Assembly: GCA_036788295.1 (NCBI GenBank)
Contig: DAIQNR010000012.1
Location: 1 to 64,000 of the forward strand
Length of the DNA stretch: 64,000 bases
Source: JAHQVK01 sp036788295
Lineage (GTDB): Bacteria > Myxococcota > Kuafuiibacteriia > Kuafuiibacteriales > Kuafuiibacteriaceae
Reading direction: 5' to 3'
In this document: positions 7,805-15,702 of the stretch, piece after piece
Position numbering within the stretch: the stretch's first letter is position 1
Layout: every line of letters starts with the position of its first letter
The notes under the pieces: model-generated
What the model was told of the DNA's origin: nothing
Databases searched by the model: none
Seen by the model: only the letters and a program-made list of their open reading frames with translations
Made by a program: the position numbers and the translations under genes

Positions 7805-8977
7805 GTGGCGCTGAACGAGATCCTCTCCGTCGCGATCCAGGCCCAGGCCTCCGACATCCACCTGAAAGCGGGCTTGCCGCCCATGTTTCGGGTGAACGGC
7901 CGGCTCGTCCAGCTCAAGGACGCCTCGAAGCTGTCCCCAGAGGAGATGAGCCGCATGGCCGTCTCGGTGATGAACAGCTTCCAGCGGGAGCGCTTCAAGC
8001 AGTCCAGCGAGCTCGATCTCGCCTACGGGGTCCCCGGCCTCGGTCGCTTCCGGGTGAACATCTTTCAGCAGCGGGGGACGGTGGGCATGGTACTCCGGGT
8101 CATCCCGCTCACCGTCCGGTCCCTCTCCGAGCTCGGCCTCCCGAAGATTCTCGAGACGATCGCGCTCGAGGAGCGAGGCCTGGTCCTCGTCACCGGCACC
8201 ACGGGCTCGGGCAAGTCCTCGACGCTGGCCGCGATGATCGACCACGTGAACACGAACAAGACCGTGCACGTGATGACCGTCGAAGATCCGATCGAGTTTT
8301 TGATTCGCGACAAGAGGTCGGTCATCAACCAGCGGGAGGTGGGCGTGGACACCCTGTCCTTCAGCCACGCCCTGAAGGCTGCGTTGAGGCAGGACCCGGA
8401 CGTGCTGCTCGTCGGGGAGATGCGGGACCTCGAGACGATCGAGACCGCCCTGCTCGCCGCCGAGACCGGGCACCTCGTGATGTCCACCCTGCACACCCTC
8501 GACGCCACCGAGACCATCGCCCGGATCGTCGCCGTCTTCCCCCCTCACCAGCAGCGGCAAGTCCGATTGCAGCTGGGCGCCGTGCTCCGAGCGGTCATCT
8601 CGCAGCGCCTCGTCCCCACCATGGACGGGAAGGGCCGCGTCGCCGCCGTCGAGATCCTGCGGAGCACGCCTCGCATCCGCGAGCTCATCGAAGACGAGGA
8701 GCGCACCCGAGAGCTGCAGGCGGCGCTCGCAGAGGGACACGTCGGGTACGGCATGCAGAGCTTCGATCAGTCGCTCATGAGGCTCTACACCACCGGAGTC
8801 ATCAGCCAGGAGGAGGCGCTGCGGCAGGCATCGAACCCCGGAAACTTCGCGCTTCGGGCGCGCGGGGTCGAGGGGACCTCGGATGGAAAGTGGCGGGACT
8901 TCGAGCGGAGCGAGAGCAAGCCGGGGCCGCCCCCGCCGCCGCGCGGGCCATCGAGGAGGGGGACCCCAGAGTCGTGA
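7805..8977 (+). CDS. pilT: Type IV pilus retraction ATPase PilT
   Basis: Hexameric cytoplasmic ATPase that powers pilus retraction in twitching (S-) motility. 390 residues, slightly longer than the usual ~350. N-terminal PAS-like part (QAQASDIHLKAGLPPMFRVNG), Walker A GTTGSGKSST (~residue 133), Asp box and Walker B (DPDVLLVGEMRDLETI), His box (ETGHLVMSTLHT), and the PilT-type end GYGMQSFDQSLMRLY. The last ~40 residues are Pro-rich and probably disordered. GTG 7805 matches the family N-terminus. The stop overlaps the recX start by 4 nt (GTGA), so the two are translationally coupled. Confidence 0.95.
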   Translation: MALNEILSVAIQAQASDIHLKAGLPPMFRVNGRLVQLKDASKLSPEEMSRMAVSVMNSFQRERFKQSSELDLAYGVPGLGRFRVNIFQQRGTVGMVLRVIPLTVRSLSELGLPKILETIALEERGLVLVTGTTGSGKSSTLAAMIDHVNTNKTVHVMTVEDPIEFLIRDKRSVINQREVGVDTLSFSHALKAALRQDPDVLLVGEMRDLETIETALLAAETGHLVMSTLHTLDATETIARIVAVFPPHQQRQVRLQLGAVLRAVISQRLVPTMDGKGRVAAVEILRSTPRIRELIEDEERTRELQAALAEGHVGYGMQSFDQSLMRLYTTGVISQEEALRQASNPGNFALRARGVEGTSDGKWRDFERSESKPGPPPPPRGPSRRGTPES

Positions 8978-9432
8978 AGCCGACCCTCGACGCTGCCGTG
9001 CGGCTGCTCGCCCGTCGCAGCCACGGCCGGGCCGAGCTGGCCAAGAAGCTCGCCGCCCGGGGCCACGACGACCACGCGGTCGAGGCCGCCTTCGCTCGAC
9101 TCGAGGAGCTCGGCTACCTCGGTCCGGACGACGAGATTGCCCGGCGTTTCGCCGAGGAGCTGGCGAGAAAGACCGGCGCGACCCCTCGCTCGGTGGCGGC
9201 GAAGCTCGCGGCCCGCGGGTTCGAGGACGCAGAGCGGGCCGCGCAAGCTGCGTTCTTGGATTGGGACCCCCGCTCGGCCGCCTCGATGGTGATCGCCGGG
9301 GAAAAAAACCCCGACCGAGCCGCCCGCCGACTCTCACGGCGCGGATTTCCTGCCGATGTGATCGCTGGGGTGGTGGAGCGGCTTCGCAATCAAGCCAAGA
9401 GCCCCCACCCCGATGAGGAGCCGGCGGAGTGA
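8974..9432 (+). CDS. recX: Regulatory protein RecX
   Basis: A small helical protein that modulates RecA filaments. 152 residues from GTG 8974. This start is chosen over the longer frame from 8890 because GAGGAGGGGG lies just upstream and the GTGA overlap couples it to pilT. Three-helix repeats are visible: AVRLLARRSHGRAELAKKLAARG, then EELGYLGPDDEIARRFAEELARK, then NPDRAARRLSRRGFPADVI. RecX genes usually follow recA or sit near alaS; placement between pilT and a kinase is unusual. Its stop overlaps the kinase start by 4 nt. Confidence 0.88.
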   Translation: MKPTLDAAVRLLARRSHGRAELAKKLAARGHDDHAVEAAFARLEELGYLGPDDEIARRFAEELARKTGATPRSVAAKLAARGFEDAERAAQAAFLDWDPRSAASMVIAGEKNPDRAARRLSRRGFPADVIAGVVERLRNQAKSPHPDEEPAE

Positions 9433-10955
9433 TGGAGACGAACGGTCGATGGGGGCACGCGGAGGACGGCCCGGTGGTACAGTCCGGGGGAGGGGAGCCC
9501 GTGAGCGATTCCCACGACCGGCGCCCTCGCTATGAGATCCTGCGGGTCGTGAACCGCGGCGGGATGGGTGAGATCGCGCTCGCCCGCGCCAAAGGGGTCA
9601 AGGGCTTCGAAAAGCTCGTCGTCCTCAAGAGGCTGCGGGCCGACGCGGAGCGCGAAGACCACATGCAGATGTTCGACGTCGAGCAGGAGGTCATGTCTCG
9701 AATCGAGCATCCCAACATCGTCAAGGTGTTCGACCAGCCCTCGATCGAAGGCACGCCCTACATGGCCATGGAGTACATCCGCGGCCGAAACCTCGATCAG
9801 ATCGTCCGCGCCGCCGCCGAGCAAGGGGAGGCGCTGCCGCCTACCTTCACCCTCACCATCGTCTCCGAGGTGCTGCGGGGGCTCGCGTTCGTGCACCGGC
9901 TGAAGGACTCCGACGGACGCCCGCTCGGGGTGGTCCACCAAGACATGACCCCGAGCAACGTGCTCGTCTCCTTCTTTGGCGAAGTCAAAGTCACCGACTT
10001 CGGCATCAGCTACGTCACATCTCGCGACGGCGGTCTGCGCAAAGGCGTTCTCAAGGGCAAGCCCCGCTACGTCGCCCCCGAGGTCCTCGCCGGCAAGCGA
10101 GTCAACAACCGAGCCGATATCTATGGGGTCGGGGTCGTGATGTTCGAGATGCTCACCGGGAGGGCCCTGTTCGCTCGGCCGACGGTGAAGGAGACCTTGG
10201 CCGCCGTCGCCAAGAACGAGCTGCCCGACCTCGACGCCGAGCTGAGCAAACTACCCGGGTTCGCACCGATCCTGGCCCGCGCCCTCGAAAAGGATCCCGC
10301 CGACCGCTACCGGTCGGCCGAGGCGATGGCAGCCGACGTGCTGAACGAGCTGGGCAAGCGGGGCGGCCCGATGCCGCCGGCCACCGTAGGGTACCTGGTC
10401 CGAAATCTCTTTCCCCACGATCCGGACGTGCCGGAGGTCGACCCGGACCTCGAGCAGGCGATCAGCCGAGGCGCGGCGCCGCCGGCCGGACTCGCCCCTC
10501 GCAACCTCGACGACACCCTGAAGGAGCTCGATCGGCTGCTCGGGCCGTCCAAGAGCGTGGACCTGTTCACGCTTCCCCCGGACCTGGTCGGCGAGCTCGA
10601 CGGCCTCGAGGACATGGACCCGTTTCGGGCCGAGACGCCGATCCCCGACTTCGTGTGGGGGGCGCGCTCGGAGCAGGAGATCCTGAATCGAGCGGCCGGG
10701 CACGCGCTGCTCGAGGCGCCTCCCCCGCGGCTTCCTCCCCCTCAATCGGACCCTGCCCGGCCCGATCCGGTCCCCTCGTTCACCGCCGACCCCATCCTCG
10801 TCGATGCACCCAACAACACCGATGAGCCACCTTGGCTCGAGAACCCGAGCCACCTCGACCCCGAGGTCCGAAGCGCGTTCTTGAGGGGCATGGTGCTCGG
10901 GATCGCGGTCGGCGCCGCCGGCGCGACGGCCGCGCTCCTGTGGATGGGCGCTTAG
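9429..10955 (+). CDS. Membrane-anchored Ser/Thr protein kinase (PknB type)
   Basis: 508 residues. The kinase domain (~35-310) has a glycine loop NRGGMGEIALA, Lys in VVLKRLRAD, catalytic loop HQDMTPSNVLV, DFG, and the activation-segment end PRYVAPEVL. The usual HRDxKPxN is altered: Arg becomes Gln and the Lys becomes Thr, while the catalytic Asp and Asn stay. Myxobacterial kinases often change this Lys to Ser. Residues ~310-475 are an acidic, Pro-rich linker, and a C-terminal helix (GMVLGIAVGAAGATAALLW) anchors it. Two starts are possible: GTG 9429, which overlaps recX by 4 nt and has GAGGAG upstream, and GTG 9501 behind GGGGGAGGGGAG. The latter begins right before the kinase domain. Confidence 0.9.
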   Translation: MMETNGRWGHAEDGPVVQSGGGEPVSDSHDRRPRYEILRVVNRGGMGEIALARAKGVKGFEKLVVLKRLRADAEREDHMQMFDVEQEVMSRIEHPNIVKVFDQPSIEGTPYMAMEYIRGRNLDQIVRAAAEQGEALPPTFTLTIVSEVLRGLAFVHRLKDSDGRPLGVVHQDMTPSNVLVSFFGEVKVTDFGISYVTSRDGGLRKGVLKGKPRYVAPEVLAGKRVNNRADIYGVGVVMFEMLTGRALFARPTVKETLAAVAKNELPDLDAELSKLPGFAPILARALEKDPADRYRSAEAMAADVLNELGKRGGPMPPATVGYLVRNLFPHDPDVPEVDPDLEQAISRGAAPPAGLAPRNLDDTLKELDRLLGPSKSVDLFTLPPDLVGELDGLEDMDPFRAETPIPDFVWGARSEQEILNRAAGHALLEAPPPRLPPPQSDPARPDPVPSFTADPILVDAPNNTDEPPWLENPSHLDPEVRSAFLRGMVLGIAVGAAGATAALLWMGA

Positions 10956-10997
10956 CGCCCCGAGCGGGTTCCTCGTCCAGACCGGTGGCCCGGCCCT

Positions 10998-11645
10998 TCA
11001 ATCGAACGCGAACAGCACCCGAAGCTCGTCGGCGCTCGGCTCCTCGACCAGCTCGACCAGGACGCCGCCCCGCTGCTCGAGCTCGGCGACCAGACCCAGC
11101 AGCTCCTGCCTCGGCAGCCGGACGAGGACCCCATCGGCGGCGTGGTGCTCCACCGTGCCTCGGCGGGACGCTGCCACCGCCGCGGCCCGGGCCCGGACCA
11201 ACGCCGCCCCCGCCCCTGGCGTCTTGACCACGAAGTGCGGCGACACCGGCTCGACGGCCGCGGCGCCAAACGACGCGATCGTGCCCCCCGAGCCCCCGAC
11301 CTGCACCCCGACCGCGAACAGCAGGACCGCCGCGACCGCCGTCGCCGTCCACCACCAAGAGGTCGCATACGCCTTCTGCTCTCTCGCGCGAGCCGACTCC
11401 CCGTGAACCGAGCGCTCCGCCGCAAATCGGACCCGGGCAGCGAAACCGACCGGCGCGGCCGCTCGCGGGAGCGCCTTCAGCCGATGGAGCAGCAACTGCC
11501 GGCCTTCGGCGGCGTCCCGGCAGCGCGAGCACCGGTCGAGGTGGCGGTCGAGCCACAGCTGCTCTGCCTTGGACAGGGGCTCTTCATCGAGCCGCCGGTC
11601 GATGAGCCGACGCGCGCGGGCGTGGGGGGACGTGAAAGGGTTCAT
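10998..11645 (-). CDS. Anti-sigma factor, zinc-finger (zf-HC2) type
   Basis: 215 residues. Residues ~25-50 hold an anti-sigma zinc-binding motif (LDRHLDRCSRCRDAAEGR, i.e. HxxxCxxC). A single membrane helix follows at ~93-115 (WWWTATAVAAVLLFAVGV), leaving a C-terminal half of ~100 residues outside the cytoplasm that could sense an envelope signal. It starts at ATG 11645, overlapping the sigma-factor stop by 4 nt, the standard arrangement for an ECF sigma and its inhibitor. It should hold the sigma factor at the membrane until a signal arrives. Confidence 0.85.
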   Translation of the reverse strand: MNPFTSPHARARRLIDRRLDEEPLSKAEQLWLDRHLDRCSRCRDAAEGRQLLLHRLKALPRAAAPVGFAARVRFAAERSVHGESARAREQKAYATSWWWTATAVAAVLLFAVGVQVGGSGGTIASFGAAAVEPVSPHFVVKTPGAGAALVRARAAAVAASRRGTVEHHAADGVLVRLPRQELLGLVAELEQRGGVLVELVEEPSADELRVLFAFD

Positions 11646-12292
11646 CGCGAGCTCCTCGATAGCTTTTGCGCCAGCGCGGTCCGGGCGCGGTGGATCCGGC
11701 TCTTCACCGTGCCGAGGGCCAGACCGGTGATTTCGGTGATGTCTTCGTAGGCGAGACCCTCGACGTCCCGGAGCACCAGAACCACCCGCTGCTGCTCGGG
11801 CAGCTCCAGGATGGCAGCGTCGATCTGTGCCACCGTCTCCCGCTCCACGACCGCCCGCAACGGGTCGCTGCCGTCGGCGAGCAGGCCCGGCTCCACGTCG
11901 TCGAGCGATTGCTTGGCCCCCCGGCCCCTTCGGTCGAGGTACTTGATCCGGTTGAGGGTCTGGTTCTTCGCGATCCGGTAGAGCCAGGTCGTGAGGCTGG
12001 ATTCGCCCCGGAACTCACCGGCGTGCCGGTACACCGACAGGAACACGTCTTGGGCGAGGTCCTCGGCTTCGCTCCGGTCGCCGCCGAGCAGACGGGCGCA
12101 AAACGACAAGATCCGATCCTGGTGCTCGCGGACCAGCACCTCGAAGGCGGCTCCGTCCCCGGAGGCCACCCGCTGGCACAGCGCCACGGCCCGGGCTCGT
12201 TCCCCGTCCGGCACCAGCGCATCTTGGGCCTCACCGTTCTTCGACGCCACGGGTCGCGACCAGCGCTCGTCGATCAACAGTTCAGCGCTCAC
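11642..12292 (-). CDS. ECF-family RNA polymerase sigma factor
   Basis: 216 residues from GTG 12292; the frame is open to 12376 but that would overlap the upstream gene. Region 2 is clear (REHQDRILSFCARLL; SEAEDLAQDVFLSVYRHAGEF; SSLTTWLYRIAKNQTLNRIK), as is region 4 (ILELPEQQRVVLVLRDVEGL; GLALGTVKSRIHRARTALAQ). The Pro-rich region 2-4 linker is typical of RpoE-like ECF factors. It is co-transcribed with the anti-sigma gene. Targets cannot be told from the sequence, although autoregulation is usual for such pairs. Confidence 0.92.
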   Translation of the reverse strand: MSAELLIDERWSRPVASKNGEAQDALVPDGERARAVALCQRVASGDGAAFEVLVREHQDRILSFCARLLGGDRSEAEDLAQDVFLSVYRHAGEFRGESSLTTWLYRIAKNQTLNRIKYLDRRGRGAKQSLDDVEPGLLADGSDPLRAVVERETVAQIDAAILELPEQQRVVLVLRDVEGLAYEDITEITGLALGTVKSRIHRARTALAQKLSRSSR

Positions 12293-12344
12293 CACGCGGA
12301 GTAGACATCGGGCGCTCCGGTTCGGTTCCCGGCAAAGAAAACGG

Positions 12345-13140
12345 TCAGAAATGGGGGGCGGCGGCGACCCCGCCATCCACCACCAGCACCGCGCCCGTGA
12401 TCCATGAGGCGGCGGGGGACGCGAGGAACAGCGCCGCGTCCGCGACCTCCCGGCGGTCCCCTTCCCGCCCGAGCAGCGCCCGGCTCCGGTAGCGCTGCAC
12501 CCCGTCTGGCCAGGCGTCTTCGAGCCCCGGCGCGGCCACGAGCCCCGGCGCCACGGCGTTGACCCTTACCTTCGGACCGAGCTCGAGCGCGGCGGCGCGG
12601 GTCCACTGCTCGACCGCCGCCTTGGCCACCGAATAGTGGGCGTGCCCCACCCACCGCCGGACGGCTCGCCTCGATCGAGCTGACGTGCACCACCGCCCGG
12701 CAGCGCCCGCGTCGAGCCACGGCGAGGGTGGTTCGGACCGCCGTGCCCAGGTTCGCGTGCACGATCTCGTCGAACCGGGCCCCATCGAGCCCGGCCAGCG
12801 GTTCGACCGGGTAGGCGCCGGCGTTGTTGACGAGCACGTCCACCGGCCCCACCTCGGCCTCGACCGCGACGAGCCCGGCCGAGAGCGCGGCCTCGTCGAG
12901 CAGGTCCACGCCGAGCGGGACGGCCCGGCCGCCGGCGGACCGCACCGCTTCGACCGTGGCCTTCGCGTCGTCGGCCCTCCGGGCGTGCACGACCACGGTG
13001 GCGCCCGCTTCGGCGAAGCGCTCGCACAACCCCTGGCCGAGGCCGCGGCGGGCGCCGGTGACGAGGACCACCGACGAAGAGAAGTCGAAGATGCGGCCGA
13101 CGGGCAGCGGCGGCGGGGGCACGAACCGGGGGAGGCTCAT
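12345..13140 (-). pseudogene. Short-chain dehydrogenase/reductase with a frameshift
   Basis: An NAD(P)-dependent SDR split over two frames. From ATG 13140 one frame gives VTGARRGLGQGL (cofactor loop), NNAGAYPVEPL and VHVSSIEAS. Near 12645-12665 the protein continues in a neighbouring frame with HYSVAKAAVEQ (catalytic Tyr and Lys), VNAVAPGLV and ITGAVLVVDGG, ending at 12345. One extra base in a G-rich run explains it. All active-site parts survive on both sides and codon use stays good, so this is either a very recent mutation or an assembly error. The cofactor loop resembles pteridine-reductase-like SDRs. It overlaps the cupin gene by 4 nt. Confidence 0.82.
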
Positions 13141-13496
13141 TCGGCGTCCCGATGCACCGTCTCCGGAGAGAACGCGGGGAGGCACACCGCGACGTAGCGA
13201 GCCCCCCAGGGGGTCGAGTAGCGAATCCACTCCCCGCGCCGAGCGAGCACCGCCTGGCCGGCGCCCACCTCGAGCCGGCCGCCGTCGTGCTCCACGACGA
13301 GCTCGCCCTCGAGCACGACGGTGTACTCGTCGAAATCGGGGCACTGGCCGGCCTCTTCCCAGCCCACCGGCGACGTCATCACCGCCACCGAGACCTCCTC
13401 GCTCTCCGTGTTCACCCGCCCGAAGTACTCCTCGATGCGCTTCGGTTTGTTCCCGGCGGGCTCGATGACCGTCGGGCCGTCGATGAGTCTCGGCAC
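13137..13496 (-). CDS. Cupin-domain protein
   Basis: 119 residues, a single small beta-barrel of the cupin fold. The core runs FDEYTVVLEGELVVEHDGGRLEVGAGQAVLARRGEWIRYSTP in frame, with the classic alternation of strands, Gly turns and acidic residues, though metal-binding His are few. Such proteins bind small ligands, act as isomerases or sense metabolites. GTG 13496 is followed by RLIDGPTVIEP, and CATACT lies 6 nt before it. The stop overlaps the SDR start (ATGA), so the two were co-translated. Substrate unknown. Confidence 0.75.
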   Translation of the reverse strand: MPRLIDGPTVIEPAGNKPKRIEEYFGRVNTESEEVSVAVMTSPVGWEEAGQCPDFDEYTVVLEGELVVEHDGGRLEVGAGQAVLARRGEWIRYSTPWGARYVAVCLPAFSPETVHRDAE

Positions 13497-13571
13497 CGCC
13501 CCAGTATGGTCGGGACGGGCAGGGCGAACAAGCCGGCCGCGAAAGCGGATGTCGAGCGGCCAGCGCCTCGG

Positions 13572-14516
13572 TCAGGCCACGGGGTCGGTGGTCAGGGCGA
13601 GGCCGAGCCCGCGGTCGGCGAGGGCCCTGATCCGCCGCTTCGCCACCGCCGGAAAATCCAGGTCCGGGGGCAGCGGATCGAGCGGAGGCGGCGGCACCGG
13701 GCTGGTGGCGTCCTCGAGCAGCACGACCCGGGAGAGCAGCGCCAGGTCTCGCTCGGCGAGGTCCTCGAGCGTCGCGAGCACGCAGTGGGAGGACGCCTGG
13801 CCGAACACATAGATGCGGTCGAAACCGCGCAGATGGTCGAGCAGCGCCTCATCGAAGCCGGCGCCGGGGCCAGGAACCTCGGGTGAGAACACGGAATACA
13901 TCTCGGTGAGCGGCAACCTCCCCTTCACCACGAGGCGGGGGGCCGAGTCCCGAACCAGGCCATGAAAGAGCATGAGCTCGGCCGCGGCGGGCAAGAGCGC
14001 GTTCGAGAGGCCGCCGAGCAGCCCGTGGTACGGCCACACCGTGAGCACGTAGCGCCCCTGCGCCTCGAGCCGGCGGCAGTATTCGAGGCAGGCGGCCGGT
14101 TCGCCCCTCGGGATCCAGCGCCGCTCGGCCACATCCGCGGCCCGGATCGGGGTGAACGGGGCCGGACGAGCGCCGGAAGGGTCGCGCCAAAACCCGGGGT
14201 GGAAGATCTGGTACAGCTCGTGGGTGTCGAGCGACCACACCGTGGCCGTGATCCGGTCGAGGTGGGCGTAGAGCCAGTCGAGGGCCCGGGCGGTGTCCTC
14301 GACCGCCCCCGGCACGAAGAGGCCGCCGTCGGGGTGGCAAAACCCGATCTGAACGTCGATGCCGAAGGCGGCGATCCGCGGCCGGTCTCCGGCCGCCGGC
14401 CGGATTTGGTGCCGGATCCGCCACGCTTCGGCCGCATCGGCCAGCAGCGCCGCTCGCTCCACCCGGAGCTCGGCCACCGTTTTCGGGTCGAAATGCTGGG
14501 GTCGAGGTAGTGTCAT
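13572..14516 (-). CDS. Nicotinamidase/isochorismatase-like cysteine hydrolase
   Basis: 314 residues of the cysteine hydrolase superfamily that includes nicotinamidase (nicotinamide to nicotinate, NAD salvage). Catalytic parts visible: Asp in GIDVQIGFCHPDGGLFVPGA-like sequence (~50), a Lys in VVKGRLP, and the Cys in GQASSHCVLATLEDL (~245). It is longer than classic ~200-residue nicotinamidases, with an N-terminal helical extension (~1-45) and inserts. The substrate is therefore inferred. ATG 14516 lies inside a 19-bp palindrome that resembles operators of an NAD-metabolism repressor. The neighbour on the same strand is a methyltransferase 50 bp upstream. Confidence 0.78.
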   Translation of the reverse strand: MTLPRPQHFDPKTVAELRVERAALLADAAEAWRIRHQIRPAAGDRPRIAAFGIDVQIGFCHPDGGLFVPGAVEDTARALDWLYAHLDRITATVWSLDTHELYQIFHPGFWRDPSGARPAPFTPIRAADVAERRWIPRGEPAACLEYCRRLEAQGRYVLTVWPYHGLLGGLSNALLPAAAELMLFHGLVRDSAPRLVVKGRLPLTEMYSVFSPEVPGPGAGFDEALLDHLRGFDRIYVFGQASSHCVLATLEDLAERDLALLSRVVLLEDATSPVPPPPLDPLPPDLDFPAVAKRRIRALADRGLGLALTTDPVA

Positions 14517-14526
14517 ATCGACACTA
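14508..14526. promoter_or_regulatory. Palindromic operator over the start codon of the nicotinamidase-like gene
   Basis: TAGTGTC-ATATC-GACACTA: two 7-nt perfect arms around a 5-nt centre. It covers the ATG at 14516-14514 and a TAGTGT that could act as the -10 box on the minus strand. AGTGT/ACACT half-sites recall NrtR operators, which control NAD genes; this is from memory of the motif. No nrtR gene is in the window. Confidence 0.5.
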
Positions 14527-14566
14527 TCTCAGAACCAAGCGGCCGGGGCAAGGGCGGGCCGCGCCG

Positions 14567-15610
14567 TCACGGAGCGGCGGCCGCGATGCGCTCTGGCTCC
14601 TTGGCCGGGGCGGGCACGGTGCCGGTCCCTCGCCAAGAGTTCTGATTGTGCCACTCCACCCGCACGTCCTCGAGACGGGCCGCCTCGAACCATCCCCGAA
14701 AGCTCGGGCCCTCGATGTAGTGGGCGATCGGGGGGGTGAGGTGGTCGTGGACGATGGTGTGGATTTCCTCGAACGGAAACTCGGACAGCTGCAGCAAGTA
14801 GTCCCGGTAGAAGAGCCGAGCGCCGAGCGGCGCCAGCGGCCCCCGGGACAGCGGCCGATAGATCCCTCGCCCGGCGAGCAGCAACACCGCGGCTGGCACC
14901 TTGGCCAGCTGCTCGACGACCCGAGACGGCAGCTTCGAGGTGACCCGCTCCCGGACCGGGTTCACGCCGTGCACGAGCCAGCCGTTGTTCTCTCTGCCGT
15001 AGACCCACGCGATCACCTTGCCCCCGGGGCGCACCGCGCTCGCGAGGCAGCCGAAACAGCGCTCCGGCTCGGGAGTGTGGTGGAGCACGCCCACCGAGAA
15101 CCCGACATCCACCGATCCTGGCGAAACCGGCAGATGGAACAGGTCGGCTTGCACGACGTGCACGTTCGGGAGGTCCCGGGTGTTGCGGTAGGCCGCCTCC
15201 ACCGCAGCGCCCAGGTCCACCGCGAGTACGTCCTTTGCCCCCCATCCGGCCACGATGGCGGAGTGCCGCCCCTTGCCGCACCCGCCCTCGAGCACGATCC
15301 GGTCGGCGAAGGCCTCAGGTCCGTTTGGACGCACCCACCCTCGAAACTGGGCCTCGTAGTGGGGGCCGAGGAAATCGAACCGATTCCACTGGGCCCCGAA
15401 GCGGTCGACCGTCTCCTGCGCGGCCGGCTCGACCGCGCTCGGGTCGGGCAGGAGCCGGGGGATGCCCCCGCGGACCGGGTAGGCGTGGCCGGCGCCGCGG
15501 GCGACGAGGCGACCCTCCAGGATCTCGTCCCCGTCCTGCTGGTGCACCTCGAGGTCGAGGGGCGCGCCGGATCGAGGACAGACCACGAGGTCGAGCAGGC
15601 GGCGGCGCAT
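14567..15610 (-). CDS. Class I SAM-dependent methyltransferase with Trm112-like N-terminal domain
   Basis: 347 residues. ATG 15610 (MRRRLLDLVVCPRSGAPLDL) is chosen over the longer frame because the Trm112-like zinc-ribbon remnant (CPRSGAPL...YPVRGGIPRLLP) begins there. The Rossmann fold follows from ~95: VLEGGCGKGRHSAI (motif I), VLAVDLG, LPNVHVVQADLFHLPV, and motif IV-V region FSVGVLHHTPEPERCF. The C-terminal ~120 residues are helical with aromatics, as in methyltransferases acting on lipids, quinones or glycans. Two-domain proteins like this are common in surface-glycan or natural-product clusters. The target is unknown. Divergent from the membrane protein gene at 15703. Confidence 0.82.
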   Translation of the reverse strand: MRRRLLDLVVCPRSGAPLDLEVHQQDGDEILEGRLVARGAGHAYPVRGGIPRLLPDPSAVEPAAQETVDRFGAQWNRFDFLGPHYEAQFRGWVRPNGPEAFADRIVLEGGCGKGRHSAIVAGWGAKDVLAVDLGAAVEAAYRNTRDLPNVHVVQADLFHLPVSPGSVDVGFSVGVLHHTPEPERCFGCLASAVRPGGKVIAWVYGRENNGWLVHGVNPVRERVTSKLPSRVVEQLAKVPAAVLLLAGRGIYRPLSRGPLAPLGARLFYRDYLLQLSEFPFEEIHTIVHDHLTPPIAHYIEGPSFRGWFEAARLEDVRVEWHNQNSWRGTGTVPAPAKEPERIAAAAP

Positions 15611-15688
15611 CTCGCCTGACGTGTAGCGCGGTCGGGTGAGGGTGCAAAGCACGAGGACGGCGCGCTTTGGCCGAGGCCGCCCCCGGTG

Positions 15689-15694
15689 TAGCGT
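15689..15694 (+). promoter_or_regulatory. TAGCGT -10-like box
   Basis: TAGCGT ends 8 nt before ATG 15703; TTTGGC (15666-15671) sits at 17-nt spacing. The same hexamer precedes gpsA. Confidence 0.45.
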
Positions 15695-15702
15695 CCGCGG
15701 CC

